Positions 1 to 8,666 of a stretch of 42,122 nt of DNA are shown one piece after another. The notes beneath the pieces are model-generated. The model made no database searches. It was not told where the DNA came from and saw only the letters and a program-made list of their open reading frames with translations. The stretch spans positions 1 to 42,122 of the forward strand of contig CANQPM010000025.1 of assembly GCA_947625775.1 (NCBI GenBank). Direction: 5' to 3'. The DNA comes from an uncultured Lachnospiraceae bacterium (GTDB lineage Bacteria; Bacillota; Clostridia; Lachnospirales; Lachnospiraceae). Numbering within the stretch: the first letter of the stretch is position 1; each line of letters opens with the position of its first letter. The position numbers and the translations under genes are program-made.

Positions 1-3
1 CGC

Positions 4-75
4 GGCTCCATGGTCAAGCGGTTAAGACATCGCCCTTTCACGGCGGTAACACGGGTTCGATTCCCGTTGGAGTCA
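4..75 (+). tRNA. tRNA-Glu (anticodon TTC)
   Basis: A full cloverleaf is visible. The acceptor arm GGCTCCA pairs with TGGAGTC at the 3' end, the T-loop is GGTTCGATTCC, and the anticodon loop CTTTCAC gives TTC, which reads Glu codons. The CCA end is not encoded. It is followed 29 bases later by tRNA-Cys, so the two are probably parts of one tRNA transcript that begins upstream of the window. Confidence 0.95.
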
Positions 76-104
76 TTATTTAAGTTAAATGTATATATAT
101 ATGC

Positions 105-176
105 GGCGCAGTAGCCAAGTGGTAAGGCGTGGGTCTGCAACACCCTGATGCACCGGTTCAAATCCGGTCTGCGCCT
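105..176 (+). tRNA. tRNA-Cys (anticodon GCA)
   Basis: The acceptor arm GGCGCAG pairs with CTGCGCC, the T-loop is GGTTCAAATCC, and the anticodon loop CTGCAAC holds GCA at 137-139, which reads Cys codons. The CCA end is not encoded. An intrinsic terminator follows directly, so this is the last gene of the tRNA transcript. Confidence 0.95.
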
Positions 177-178
177 TT

Positions 179-212
179 AAAGCCTCAAGGATCAATGTTC
201 TTGGGGCTTTTG
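179..212 (+). terminator. Intrinsic terminator after the tRNA genes
   Basis: An 11-bp stem with two G-T pairs (AGCCTCAAGGA against TTCTTGGGGCT) is followed by a T-run. It lies five bases after tRNA-Cys and ends the tRNA transcript. The remaining bases up to 446 hold no gene that I can support, only the promoter of the next operon. Confidence 0.8.
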
Positions 213-365
213 TTGTGTACTGACGGCTTATACAAGTACTGCAGTGAAGGCTATATCAAGAAATGCATGCGGCTCTGTAGGGACAAAGGAAATGCTTTTT
301 GTCGATTTAGACAATATTGTGCAAAATGAGCCGATTTATAGACATAATTTGTACAAATAGGACAG

Positions 366-395
366 TTGAACAGTTGCATATCGATATGGTATTAT
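366..395 (+). promoter_or_regulatory. Probable sigma-A promoter of the zinc-ribbon/kinase gene run
   Basis: TTGAAC at 366-371 and TATTAT at 390-395 are separated by 18 bases. This would give a 5' leader of about 45 bases before the start codon at 447. A TATAAT-like string overlaps the -10, so the exact register is uncertain. Confidence 0.5.
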
Positions 396-446
396 AATAA
401 TGTTTTTGATAAACAAATGTATAAGACGGTTTAGGAGGTAATAAAA

Positions 447-986
447 ATGACATGTCCAAAATGTGGCGCGCAGCTTGCTGATGGCAGCAGCTTTTGCACA
501 AGCTGCGGTAACTATCTGGCGAATAACGCGCAGCAGACAAACCAACCAAACACAGCCCCAAATAACAATATGAATAATATGGGAAACATGAACAATATGG
601 GAAGTGTTAATATGGGGGCGCAGCAGGTGTATTACGCAAGCCCTACAGACCACACGGCGGAGTTTTCGGCAAAGGACATTTCCGATAATAAGGTAATGGC
701 GATGGTGCCATATTTATTGGGAGTGTTTGGGATTATCATAGCGCTGCTTGCTTCAAGGGAGTCTGAGTTTACATATTTTCATGTGCGTCAGGCATTGAAG
801 CTTACCGTAGTTAATACGCTTTTAACGATTTGTTCTTTGGTTTTGTGCTGGACTGTTATTGTGCCGATTGCTGGCGGCATTTGCGCTGTTATTATATTTG
901 TGCTCAGGATAATAGCCTTCTTCCAGGTTTGCTCAGGAAAGGCAAAAGAGCCTGCGATTATCAGCAGCTTAGGATTTTTGAAATAG
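447..986 (+). CDS. Zinc-ribbon membrane protein (DUF4870-like)
   Basis: 179 residues. The N-terminus is a treble-clef type zinc ribbon (CPKCG, then CTSCG about 14 residues later). An Asn/Met-rich low-complexity linker (about 25-55) and a C-terminal half with three hydrophobic segments follow. The spacing and the FTYFHVRQALKL stretch between helices resemble DUF4870-type small membrane proteins. The start is supported by AGGAGGT eight bases upstream. It is the first gene after the promoter at 366 and is followed by a strong terminator, so it may be made in excess of the downstream kinase. The zinc ribbon faces the cytoplasm if the helices follow the positive-inside rule. Function is unknown; a shared partner with the other zinc-ribbon proteins downstream is an inference. 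Confidence 0.8.
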   Translation: MTCPKCGAQLADGSSFCTSCGNYLANNAQQTNQPNTAPNNNMNNMGNMNNMGSVNMGAQQVYYASPTDHTAEFSAKDISDNKVMAMVPYLLGVFGIIIALLASRESEFTYFHVRQALKLTVVNTLLTICSLVLCWTVIVPIAGGICAVIIFVLRIIAFFQVCSGKAKEPAIISSLGFLK

Positions 987-998
987 TGTTTGTTGATT

Positions 999-1037
999 GC
1001 TATAGGATGAACTGCAGGCTTCGTCCTATAGCTTTTT
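999..1037 (+). terminator. Intrinsic terminator between the first zinc-ribbon gene and the kinase gene
   Basis: A 13-bp stem (GCTATAGGATGAA against TTCGTCCTATAGC, one G-T pair) with an 8-base loop is followed by TTTTT. It lies inside the gene run, 34 bases before the kinase start. I see no new promoter between it and the kinase, so it probably acts as a partial terminator. Confidence 0.8.
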
Positions 1038-1070
1038 AAATAATTTTATGGTGATGGAGAAAACGGACTT

Positions 1071-3335
1071 ATGAAAGACGTAAGGCTTTGCCCAAATTGT
1101 CATAGAGAAATAGGCGCAGATGATAAATTCTGCCCATATTGCGGCAGCAATTTGAGCGGTACGCATGCAGGCGCGCACCAGCTTCAGACAAATATGGTGC
1201 TGAACGGCAGATACCGTATTGAACGCGTTATTGGTGAGGGAAATTTTGGAATTACATACTTAGCGGGGGATATTACGCTGCAGATGAAGGTGGCGGTAAA
1301 AGAGTTTTATCCTAAAGGGTATGTGACGCGCGAAAGCATGAACTCTCAGCACATAACAATATATGAAGGAAATAAAAGCGAGTATATACATAAGTGGCGC
1401 AGGGACTTTATCAATGAGGCGCGAAATCTTGCAAAGCTGTCTGGACTTACTGGCATAGTTGAAGTAAGGGATTATTTTGAGCAAAACGGTACGGCATATA
1501 TAGTAATGGAATATCTTGAAGGCGACGACCTTGGCGCGTACATCGAAAAGCATGGCTACACTAAGCCGAATGACGCGCAGCTTGGGCTTGGCAAGAGGAT
1601 TGCCATGGAGCATGCAAAGCGGATTATGGAGCCTGTAATTCTTGCGCTTGAAAAGGTTCATGAAGCGGGAATGGTACACAGGGACATAAGCCCCGACAAT
1701 ATGAAATTCAATATAAACGGAGATTTAAAGCTGTTTGACTTTGGCGCGGCGCGTGAGGCAGACTTGGCAGGGACAAATGAGAAGACAGTCATGCTAAAGC
1801 TTGGATATGCGCCCGAGGAGCAGTACAGAAAATTAGGAAATCAAGGACCGTGGACAGACGTTTATGCGCTGTGCGCGACTATATATAAATGTATAACGGG
1901 TGTCATACCTGTGGAGGCATCTGAAAGGACATATCAGGATACTCTGAAAAAACCAAGCGAGCTCGGAATTGAGATTAGCAGGAGTGATGAAGATGCGCTT
2001 ATGATGGGGCTTGCCGTATATGCGGACAAGCGCATAAAAGATATGAAGGCGCTTCATATGGCATTATATAATGGCGCTGTGCAGCAGCCAAAAACAATAC
2101 TTACGCCTCCGCAAATGCAGGTTGTCACTCCAGCGCAGGTTATTACTCCAGGGCAGGTTATTACTTCGGGGCAGACAGATAAGAGAAGAAAAAAGAGCGG
2201 CTTAAAGATCGCAGTAGCAGTTGCGGCGGTTTTAGCAGTGCTTGCGGCAGCAGGGACAGCGGCATATATTCTGCTGCCTGATTTGCTTGCCACGGGAAGC
2301 CTTGGGAAGGAAGCGCGCGAGGAGGACATTGATAGCGAGGACATAGACGGCGATGACGAGGAAACTGGCGCAGAGGAGGAGAGCAGCGCAGAGGAGGACG
2401 AGCTTATAGCCGAGCTTCAGGAGATGCTTGACAGTCAGGAGTATGAGGATTTAATAGAAGAAATATTAGGGCTTGATGAGGACGACCTTACTGACGGACA
2501 GGCAGAGGCGTCAAACGACCTGCTTTCACAGGCGATTGAAGCGCATCTTAGCCAGCGTTTTGACGAGGCTGACGGGTTGGCGCAGTCAGGGGATTATGAT
2601 GGGGCATTTGCCGTATTAGATGAGGAGGCGGCATACCGTGATGAGCTGGCGGAAGACAAAAAAGCAGAGGATTATATTGACAGTCAGGTGATTGCAGATA
2701 AGCATGATGAACTTTTGCAGAAATATTCAAAATATGTTTCATCAAAGGCTGGCGAGTATGCTGACACGGCAAACGAAATGGGCATAGAAGCTCTTTTTGC
2801 AAATGCAGACAAATATTTTGCGGATCAGGAGGAATACGAGAATACCAAAATTAAGGCTTACAGCGCGCTCGTTTTGAGCCGTATAAATCAGATGAACAAT
2901 CAGGGTGAAAGTCCTAAGCAGATTATGGATTATATTGAAGAAAACAGGAGTATGACGCAGAACAACTGTTGGGTGCTCGAAATGTGGGACTTTTTCTATT
3001 CCCAGTATTGCGGCGGCGCTCCGTCAATATGGTCAGGCGTGGTCAATAATGTTTCCAATAGCGGATATATTCTTGACTACAGCGATTCGAGCGAGCTGTC
3101 GGCGTATGATTTGCATCAGCTGTCGGCATATGAGCTGCGTATGGCAAGATATGAGATATATGCAAGGCATGGACGCATCTTTGAGGATCAGGGCGTAAAT
3201 GACTATTTCTCAAATTATGCATGGTATAAGCCGCAGTATGAAGCGGTTGACTTTGATGAGTCTTCACTGTCAGATACGGAAAAGAAAAACATTGAAACCA
3301 TATTAGCCTACGAAGTGAGCATGGGCTATAGGTAG
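1071..3335 (+). CDS. Membrane-anchored zinc-ribbon Ser/Thr protein kinase with extracellular YARHG domain
   Basis: 754 residues, predicted to phosphorylate Ser/Thr of cytoplasmic partners. A zinc ribbon (Cys7, 10, 21, 24) precedes a complete Hanks-type kinase domain: glycine loop GEGNFG (55-60), VAVKEF with Lys77, catalytic HRDISPDN (203-210), DFG (223-225) and APEE (247-250). A Gln/Thr/Pro-rich linker and one membrane helix (about 379-402) follow. Outside the cell come a very acidic stretch, a helical region and a C-terminal YARHG-type domain (about 681-745). The catalytic residues are intact. It heads a run containing two PP2C phosphatases and a degenerate paralogue (11783-13852) with the same zinc-ribbon and kinase layout. 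Such receptor kinases usually sense the envelope through the outer domain; the ligand here is unknown. Confidence 0.9.
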   Translation: MKDVRLCPNCHREIGADDKFCPYCGSNLSGTHAGAHQLQTNMVLNGRYRIERVIGEGNFGITYLAGDITLQMKVAVKEFYPKGYVTRESMNSQHITIYEGNKSEYIHKWRRDFINEARNLAKLSGLTGIVEVRDYFEQNGTAYIVMEYLEGDDLGAYIEKHGYTKPNDAQLGLGKRIAMEHAKRIMEPVILALEKVHEAGMVHRDISPDNMKFNINGDLKLFDFGAAREADLAGTNEKTVMLKLGYAPEEQYRKLGNQGPWTDVYALCATIYKCITGVIPVEASERTYQDTLKKPSELGIEISRSDEDALMMGLAVYADKRIKDMKALHMALYNGAVQQPKTILTPPQMQVVTPAQVITPGQVITSGQTDKRRKKSGLKIAVAVAAVLAVLAAAGTAAYILLPDLLATGSLGKEAREEDIDSEDIDGDDEETGAEEESSAEEDELIAELQEMLDSQEYEDLIEEILGLDEDDLTDGQAEASNDLLSQAIEAHLSQRFDEADGLAQSGDYDGAFAVLDEEAAYRDELAEDKKAEDYIDSQVIADKHDELLQKYSKYVSSKAGEYADTANEMGIEALFANADKYFADQEEYENTKIKAYSALVLSRINQMNNQGESPKQIMDYIEENRSMTQNNCWVLEMWDFFYSQYCGGAPSIWSGVVNNVSNSGYILDYSDSSELSAYDLHQLSAYELRMARYEIYARHGRIFEDQGVNDYFSNYAWYKPQYEAVDFDESSLSDTEKKNIETILAYEVSMGYR

Positions 3336-3356
3336 GGTGATTGGAAGGAACCGCTT

Positions 3357-5006
3357 ATGAAAAAAAATACGCCAGTGATTATCCTTATAATCAGTATCTG
3401 CGTTATTGAAATATGCGTCATTATTATAGGATATAAGGCAATATCAGACAAGGTTAAAAAAACTGATGAAACCGTACAGGATTATCAGGAGGAGGATAAC
3501 GAAGAACATAAAGATGAAGATGAGGAGAAGACCGAGCCTCCTAAAAGACCTGCGGATGCGCAAGATGAGGAGCTGCTTGAACGTGCAATAACCGCCGCCG
3601 CAGAGGGCGGTGAGGAAAATGAGCTGTCGGCGCTGGAGCTTTTTGAGGCCGCGGCGCAGCAGGGCAATTCGGACGCGCAGTTTTTTGCGGGCGAGATGTA
3701 TCTGCAGGGCATAGGCGCACAGGAAGATTTAGGAAAAGCGGCGGATTACATTCAGATGTCATACGAGCAGGGCAATAAAAAGGCGTTTGATATTTATGCC
3801 AAGATGTGTTTTATGGGGTGCGGGAGCATTGCACAGGATTATGAGAAGGCGGCTGCCATATTTTGCCTTTTGAGCGATGAGGACGCTGAGGCATCATATA
3901 TGCTAGGGCTTATGCATACATTTGGGATGGGAGTGCCGACGGCGTATGACACGGCCGAAAGGTATCTTATCAAATCGGCTGAGCAGGGATATGAGGGAGC
4001 TGAAGCATTTCACCAGACTATGGCGCCATGGGTTACGGGGGCAGAGGACAGAGAAATACAGTATATTCAGCTGCCAGCGCCAGTATCTGAGACAGAGTAC
4101 AGCGGCGGTTTAGCAGAAAAGCTTGATGAGTACGCACAAACGCTTGCAGAGACAGAGACGTATGCGGCATTTGACGAGGAGAAGTCGGCAATTGGGAAAA
4201 TGGACATTTCAGTGGCGTCAAATATTACAATTTTTGGGAAAAACAACTGGCTGTTTATGCAGAATCCAAATGACGGCAGCTCGTACCACGATTATGTCGG
4301 GGACAACGCATTCACGGAGGAGGAGATGGCATCTATTGCCAAACGCCTTACAAAGCAAAAGGAGGACGCTGAGAAGACGGGCAAGGAGTTTGCGCTGCTC
4401 ATCATACCCAATAAGGAGGTAATCTATTCTGAAAATATGCCGACGTACATAGAGCGCGTAAGCGAGGTAACGCGCACGGACAAGCTGGTGGAATACCTGA
4501 GAAGCAATACGGAGCTTGACATAGTTTATCCTAAAGAGCTTTATAATCAGTACAAAGATGACTACCAGCTCTATTATCAGACGGACAGCCATTGCAATAT
4601 GCAGGGGAGCTTTGTTGCCGTAGCGGAGCTTATGAATTTGAAGTACCAAAAACAGCTTTCCCTGGAAAATACACGGTTTGACATACATATGAATAATTAC
4701 TGCGGTGACTTGGGCGTTATGCTTGGCAGACAGGACAGATATTCGGTAGACAGAGTGTATTTTCTGCCTGCGTCCGCTGCGGGCGAGGAGGACAGGACGG
4801 AGGCTTCGCTGCTTTTGATAGGCGATTCGTTTAGCGAGTTTTTAAACACAGAGTTTTCTTATTTCTTTGACGGCGGAGTAGAGCATGTCATGGTCATGGA
4901 TTACGGGTATGACTATTACGAGGCTGCGAAATCCGCGCTTTCTCAGACGGACGCGGATTTGGTGGTGTGGGAATGCGCCGAGAGATATATTGATCGGCTA
5001 AGGTGA
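3357..5006 (+). CDS. Membrane-anchored Sel1-repeat and SGNH (AlgX/DHHW-like) protein
   Basis: 549 residues. An N-terminal signal anchor (about 5-25) leads into a Glu/Asp-rich linker. Sel1-like helical repeats follow (about 90-215, seen as A-x-x-G-x-M-Y-x-x-G and A-x-x-Y-x-x-S-A-E-Q-G patterns). The C-terminal half resembles AlgX/AlgJ and DHHW proteins, SGNH-fold enzymes that O-acetylate exported polysaccharides. The TDSHCN stretch (Asp410, His412) and GDSF (Asp490, Ser491) would supply the catalytic triad in unusual order, as in AlgX. It lies 21 bases after the kinase gene and is translated from an AAGGA site. An acetyl transfer or esterase role on a wall or capsule polymer is inferred from family resemblance. 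Confidence 0.75.
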   Translation: MKKNTPVIILIISICVIEICVIIIGYKAISDKVKKTDETVQDYQEEDNEEHKDEDEEKTEPPKRPADAQDEELLERAITAAAEGGEENELSALELFEAAAQQGNSDAQFFAGEMYLQGIGAQEDLGKAADYIQMSYEQGNKKAFDIYAKMCFMGCGSIAQDYEKAAAIFCLLSDEDAEASYMLGLMHTFGMGVPTAYDTAERYLIKSAEQGYEGAEAFHQTMAPWVTGAEDREIQYIQLPAPVSETEYSGGLAEKLDEYAQTLAETETYAAFDEEKSAIGKMDISVASNITIFGKNNWLFMQNPNDGSSYHDYVGDNAFTEEEMASIAKRLTKQKEDAEKTGKEFALLIIPNKEVIYSENMPTYIERVSEVTRTDKLVEYLRSNTELDIVYPKELYNQYKDDYQLYYQTDSHCNMQGSFVAVAELMNLKYQKQLSLENTRFDIHMNNYCGDLGVMLGRQDRYSVDRVYFLPASAAGEEDRTEASLLLIGDSFSEFLNTEFSYFFDGGVEHVMVMDYGYDYYEAAKSALSQTDADLVVWECAERYIDRLR

Positions 5007-5025
5007 CACAGGGAGGAACACATGA

Positions 5026-6321
5026 ATGAATTTTGAAACTCCGAAATATTATGGAAAATTAAAAAGATGCGCCGCAATGATATTATTACTTGGTCTGTCT
5101 TTTACCGTGCAGACAGGGCAAGTGTACGCCGCGCCAAATAATGGCAATGCCGCGGCGGAGACGGAGGAGGAAATCACGCAGGCTGGCCTGTATATTGTAT
5201 CACAGGACGGAATGGGTGATTTCACTACGATTCAGGCGGGAGTTGACGCTGTACAGTCGGGCGATACATTGCTGATTTGCCCTGGCGTGTATGAGGAGAG
5301 CGTGGAGGTTTTAAATAAGACGGTAAACCTTGTCGGGTGGGACAGGGATACCTGCATTATAAGATATAATGCATCAGGATATGCCAAAGCGCCGCTTATT
5401 TTTAGCGCAGGCGATGTGGAAAATCTTACAATATACGGTTATGGCGGAGAGACGCAGGAGCAGGAAAGCGTGATTGCGCTTACTGAGATTTATGGCAATG
5501 AAAACAGTACGGTTGATGAGATTGCACAGTGGCAAAGCATGTTTTCAGGGTACGCAGTCCATATTGACAGCAATTATTTGTATGGCAAAAATGTGCATAT
5601 GAAAAACTGTAAAATTATTTCCGACAATAATTGCTGCGTGGGCATTGGCGGCAGGGGCGAGAGTTCGGTCGTGCTTGAACAGTGCGAGCTTGTGGCAAAC
5701 GGCATGGGAGGGTGCATTTATTATCATAATACTGATGAGGAAGCTTTTGGCGGGGAGGCGTACTTTACGTTGAGGGATTGCGTGTTAAAAAACTACAGAT
5801 GTCCATATGTGATTTCAATGCATTCCACGGGTGAATGTAATCGTGTATATTTGACTTTTCAGAATAATCATGTAAGCACTGTGGCTTATGAAGCAAGGCA
5901 TATATATAATTTGACAAACATGAACACTATGTTTGACGTGGAGCTGATGGAAAAGCTTGAAAAAAGCGATGCGCTTTATACAGTGGGATATAGCACAAGC
6001 CTAAAAAAGTCAGGTCTGATAACGCATTATGACATAAATAAAAGCTATGAATATATGGAAATGATTGATAATGCGCCAAAGGATAGGCAGGCGCTGCAGC
6101 TGCCAGAAGGCATTTCATATATATCGTTTGCTGATAATGAGCCTCATTACATAGAGCAGGAGAGCCGTCCTGATGTAAAGGCGCGGAAAAGATGCGTGAT
6201 TGACATTTATAATAAAAATCAGGTGACAGGCAGCGGCTGGTGCGGATTGAACGACATATACCTGACGCCTGAAAGCTATGGAAACACATTGATAGAAATG
6301 AACTATCCAATTATGAATTAG
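5026..6321 (+). CDS. Secreted right-handed beta-helix (pectinesterase-like) protein
   Basis: 431 residues. The signal peptide has a hydrophobic core at about 15-30 and probable cleavage near VYA-A (36). The mature protein begins with a stretch typical of pectinesterase-type beta-helices (QDGMGDFTTIQAGVDAVQSG, then CPGVYEE). Short beta-rich coils continue to about residue 300. The catalytic Asp pair of true pectin methylesterases is not evident, so it may be a polysaccharide-binding relative. The first ATG after the ribosome site (5022) runs into a stop after four codons, so the ATG at 5026 is used. It lies 19 bases after the SGNH gene. Confidence 0.7.
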   Translation: MNFETPKYYGKLKRCAAMILLLGLSFTVQTGQVYAAPNNGNAAAETEEEITQAGLYIVSQDGMGDFTTIQAGVDAVQSGDTLLICPGVYEESVEVLNKTVNLVGWDRDTCIIRYNASGYAKAPLIFSAGDVENLTIYGYGGETQEQESVIALTEIYGNENSTVDEIAQWQSMFSGYAVHIDSNYLYGKNVHMKNCKIISDNNCCVGIGGRGESSVVLEQCELVANGMGGCIYYHNTDEEAFGGEAYFTLRDCVLKNYRCPYVISMHSTGECNRVYLTFQNNHVSTVAYEARHIYNLTNMNTMFDVELMEKLEKSDALYTVGYSTSLKKSGLITHYDINKSYEYMEMIDNAPKDRQALQLPEGISYISFADNEPHYIEQESRPDVKARKRCVIDIYNKNQVTGSGWCGLNDIYLTPESYGNTLIEMNYPIMN

Positions 6322-6342
6322 AATTTATTGAGGAGGAAGAAA

Positions 6343-7833
6343 ATGCAGGATTATTTTGATCCAAGTACAGGAGAGCTTATAGGAGGGGACATAGGCGGCA
6401 CAGGCAATATGGGTAATACAGGCAGTACGGACGGCACGGGCAGTATGCCATATGCTTCGTCCCCGGCGGCAAACGTTAATATGCCAGTACAGCCGCCTAA
6501 AAAGAAAGGCTTAGGGCTTTGGATAGGCGTAGGCTGTGGAGCAGTAGTCATAGCAGCGGCAGCGGCTGTCATAGCAGTGAAGCTATTCTCTAACCCTGCC
6601 GTAAAAATCGGCACTGCCATGGCAAATACTTTTAAGGAAACGAGCCAAATACAGAAGGATTTAGATATTATGGGCATGCTTTCCGATGGAAACGCGGGCG
6701 TGCAGATGGATATGGAATATGACCATCAGACATTAAGCGTAAGCGGCGCGTATGACTTTTCAAGTAAGCGTAAGGCAGTAAATGTGAAGGTCAATGGCGA
6801 TTTTGACGACATTGGCGATTTTGAGGCGGATTTTACTGCGCAGCTTGACAAGGATAAGTTGGCAATGAGCCTGAAGCCTGCCAGCGATGACATACTTACA
6901 TATTATTATACAAAGGATAACAAGGGCGATTTTATGGACGCGCTTGAGGACGAGGATATTGATATAGATGAATTGAACGCTTCCCTTGAAAAGCTCTACG
7001 AGCTTGATTTGAGTGGCGCCAGTACATATAAGGATATGTGGGATGCAGCTGCCGATGAGGTTTTAGAGGAAGTAAAGAAAATTGAAATCAAAAAAATAGA
7101 TAAAAAAGAAGAATTTAAGATTGATGGAAAAAAGCGGAGCTGCGGCGGTTATCAGATGGAGATTACCGAAGATAACATGGAGGCAATAATTGACGTAGCC
7201 AGAGAGGCGTTTGAAAAAGAACTGGACGATATAAGCGCCGATGGGGAAATCAGAGATGCTCTTGATGACGTGGTTGATGAGGTCTTTGATGAACTGGAGG
7301 ACTCAATTTCAGGCATGAAGGATATTGACCTGTCTTTATATATGTATAATAAGCAGATTGCCTGCATACGTATAGAGGTGGCGCGCAGCACAGTGGACAT
7401 TATTTTCCATGGGGGTGATTATCCTGCCCAGAATGTTGAAATAGTGCTGGACGGCAATGGGTTTGACGATGAAACAGTGCTTGAGCTGACGGGCGAAACA
7501 AAAGACAAGACTGAGACAATGGAGCTTTCAGTGTTTGGGGAATCGGTTTTTGAGCTGGAGTATGATACAAAGAGTGGTGAATTATCCTTAACAAGCGATG
7601 AGGCAGATCTGGAGTTTGAGGCGGTAGTAAAGAGAACCAAGGAAAGCCTAACCGTGGAGATTGATGATATAGATGATGTTTCACTGACGTTTGAAATAAC
7701 AGACAATGGCGAGATTAAGACATTAAAGGGCGATGAAATTAATTTGGGCGAGGCTGATGAGGACGAGCTTCAGGATTATGCAGAGGATATTCTTAAGGAG
7801 TATGATGATATATTCTATTATTTGATGTACTGA
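6343..7833 (+). CDS. Membrane-anchored extracellular protein of unknown function
   Basis: 496 residues. I chose ATG 6343 because AGGAGG lies at 6331-6336; an in-frame TTG at 6328 would overlap that site. A short cytoplasmic Gly/Thr/Met-rich segment and a PPKKK stop-transfer signal precede one membrane helix (about 57-80). The roughly 415 residues outside are very acidic, with alternating strands and repeated Asp/Glu-Asp pairs. The layout suggests an extracytoplasmic beta-rich domain (LolA/lipoprotein-like by impression only). I do not recognise the family. It lies 21 bases after the beta-helix gene and 57 before the first PP2C gene, in the same likely transcript. Confidence 0.75.
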   Translation: MQDYFDPSTGELIGGDIGGTGNMGNTGSTDGTGSMPYASSPAANVNMPVQPPKKKGLGLWIGVGCGAVVIAAAAAVIAVKLFSNPAVKIGTAMANTFKETSQIQKDLDIMGMLSDGNAGVQMDMEYDHQTLSVSGAYDFSSKRKAVNVKVNGDFDDIGDFEADFTAQLDKDKLAMSLKPASDDILTYYYTKDNKGDFMDALEDEDIDIDELNASLEKLYELDLSGASTYKDMWDAAADEVLEEVKKIEIKKIDKKEEFKIDGKKRSCGGYQMEITEDNMEAIIDVAREAFEKELDDISADGEIRDALDDVVDEVFDELEDSISGMKDIDLSLYMYNKQIACIRIEVARSTVDIIFHGGDYPAQNVEIVLDGNGFDDETVLELTGETKDKTETMELSVFGESVFELEYDTKSGELSLTSDEADLEFEAVVKRTKESLTVEIDDIDDVSLTFEITDNGEIKTLKGDEINLGEADEDELQDYAEDILKEYDDIFYYLMY

Positions 7834-7890
7834 TAATATGCGGGCGGCATAATGCCAATAAGGACATAGGGCGGAAACGGAGATAAAGAG

Positions 7891-8646
7891 ATGGGAGTAA
7901 ATATTAAGGGCGGTTTTGCCACAGATGCGGGCTTGCGTGACAGCATAAACCAAGATGCCATTCTGTTGCGGGCGCTGGAGCAGAATGGAGAATGGTTTGT
8001 GGCGGGAGTGGTTTGTGACGGAATAGGCGGGCTTGAAAGGGGCGAGGACGCATCTAGGCTTGTAATAGGCGCGTTTGATGAGTGGTTCAGGGGAATATGC
8101 CAATGGATTAGGATTGACACGATTGATTTCAACGCTTTGCTGCAGCACGCAACAGAAGCCATAAAACAGTGGAACAAGAAGGTGCGCCAATTCTGCGAAG
8201 GGGAAAATATCAAGAGCGGAACCACAATGTCCATGCTTGTGCTGATACGCGGCTATTATTTTATACTGCATGTAGGCGACAGCAGGGTATATTGTTATAA
8301 TCAGCTTTTAACACAGCTTACCATAGATGATACTGCAAGGAAGCTCGTAAACGGCAGGGAAAGAGATTTGCTCAGCAATTTTCTGGGAAAATCTGACGAG
8401 TTAAAATATAAGGTCTATACGGGCGAGATTAAGAAGGGCGATATTTTTATTTTCTGTTCAGACGGATTTTACAGAAATCTTGCCCCGCAGGATTTGAATC
8501 CCTGCATAACAAAATATCAGTCTGGAATGTCTGTCAGGCAGATTTGCGTTGATGCGATTAACCTTATGAAAATGCGTCAGGAGCAGGACAATATATCGGT
8601 TGGAATAATTTTTACAGAGCACACTAAGAGGGGATTATTTAGATAA
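7891..8646 (+). CDS. PP2C-family Ser/Thr protein phosphatase (first copy)
   Basis: 251 residues, the usual size of a stand-alone bacterial PP2C domain, cytoplasmic. The metal-binding motifs are present in order: NQDA (Asp22), CDGIGG (Asp43, Gly44), GDSRVY in the middle, CSDGFY near residue 190 and QDNISV near the C-terminus. It should remove phosphate from Ser/Thr using two Mn/Mg ions, and the natural counterpart is the kinase at 1071-3335. It is preceded by GGAGA and sits 20 bases before the double zinc-ribbon gene. It is clearly different in sequence from the second PP2C at 11037, so the two may act on different substrates. Confidence 0.9.
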   Translation: MGVNIKGGFATDAGLRDSINQDAILLRALEQNGEWFVAGVVCDGIGGLERGEDASRLVIGAFDEWFRGICQWIRIDTIDFNALLQHATEAIKQWNKKVRQFCEGENIKSGTTMSMLVLIRGYYFILHVGDSRVYCYNQLLTQLTIDDTARKLVNGRERDLLSNFLGKSDELKYKVYTGEIKKGDIFIFCSDGFYRNLAPQDLNPCITKYQSGMSVRQICVDAINLMKMRQEQDNISVGIIFTEHTKRGLFR

Positions 8647-8666
8647 TTGTATTGGAGGATAACTAT

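Noticed and set aside
129-329. 66-residue open frame beginning in tRNA-Cys
   Set aside because: It overlaps the tRNA and its terminator and has no ribosome site.
2054-2344. Long minus-strand open frames opposite the kinase and other acidic or repetitive genes (for example 2054-2344, 3485-3712, 7152-7400, 12778-13131)
   Set aside because: They are Ser- or Ala-rich mirror images of acidic or low-complexity coding regions, without ribosome sites or recognisable domains.
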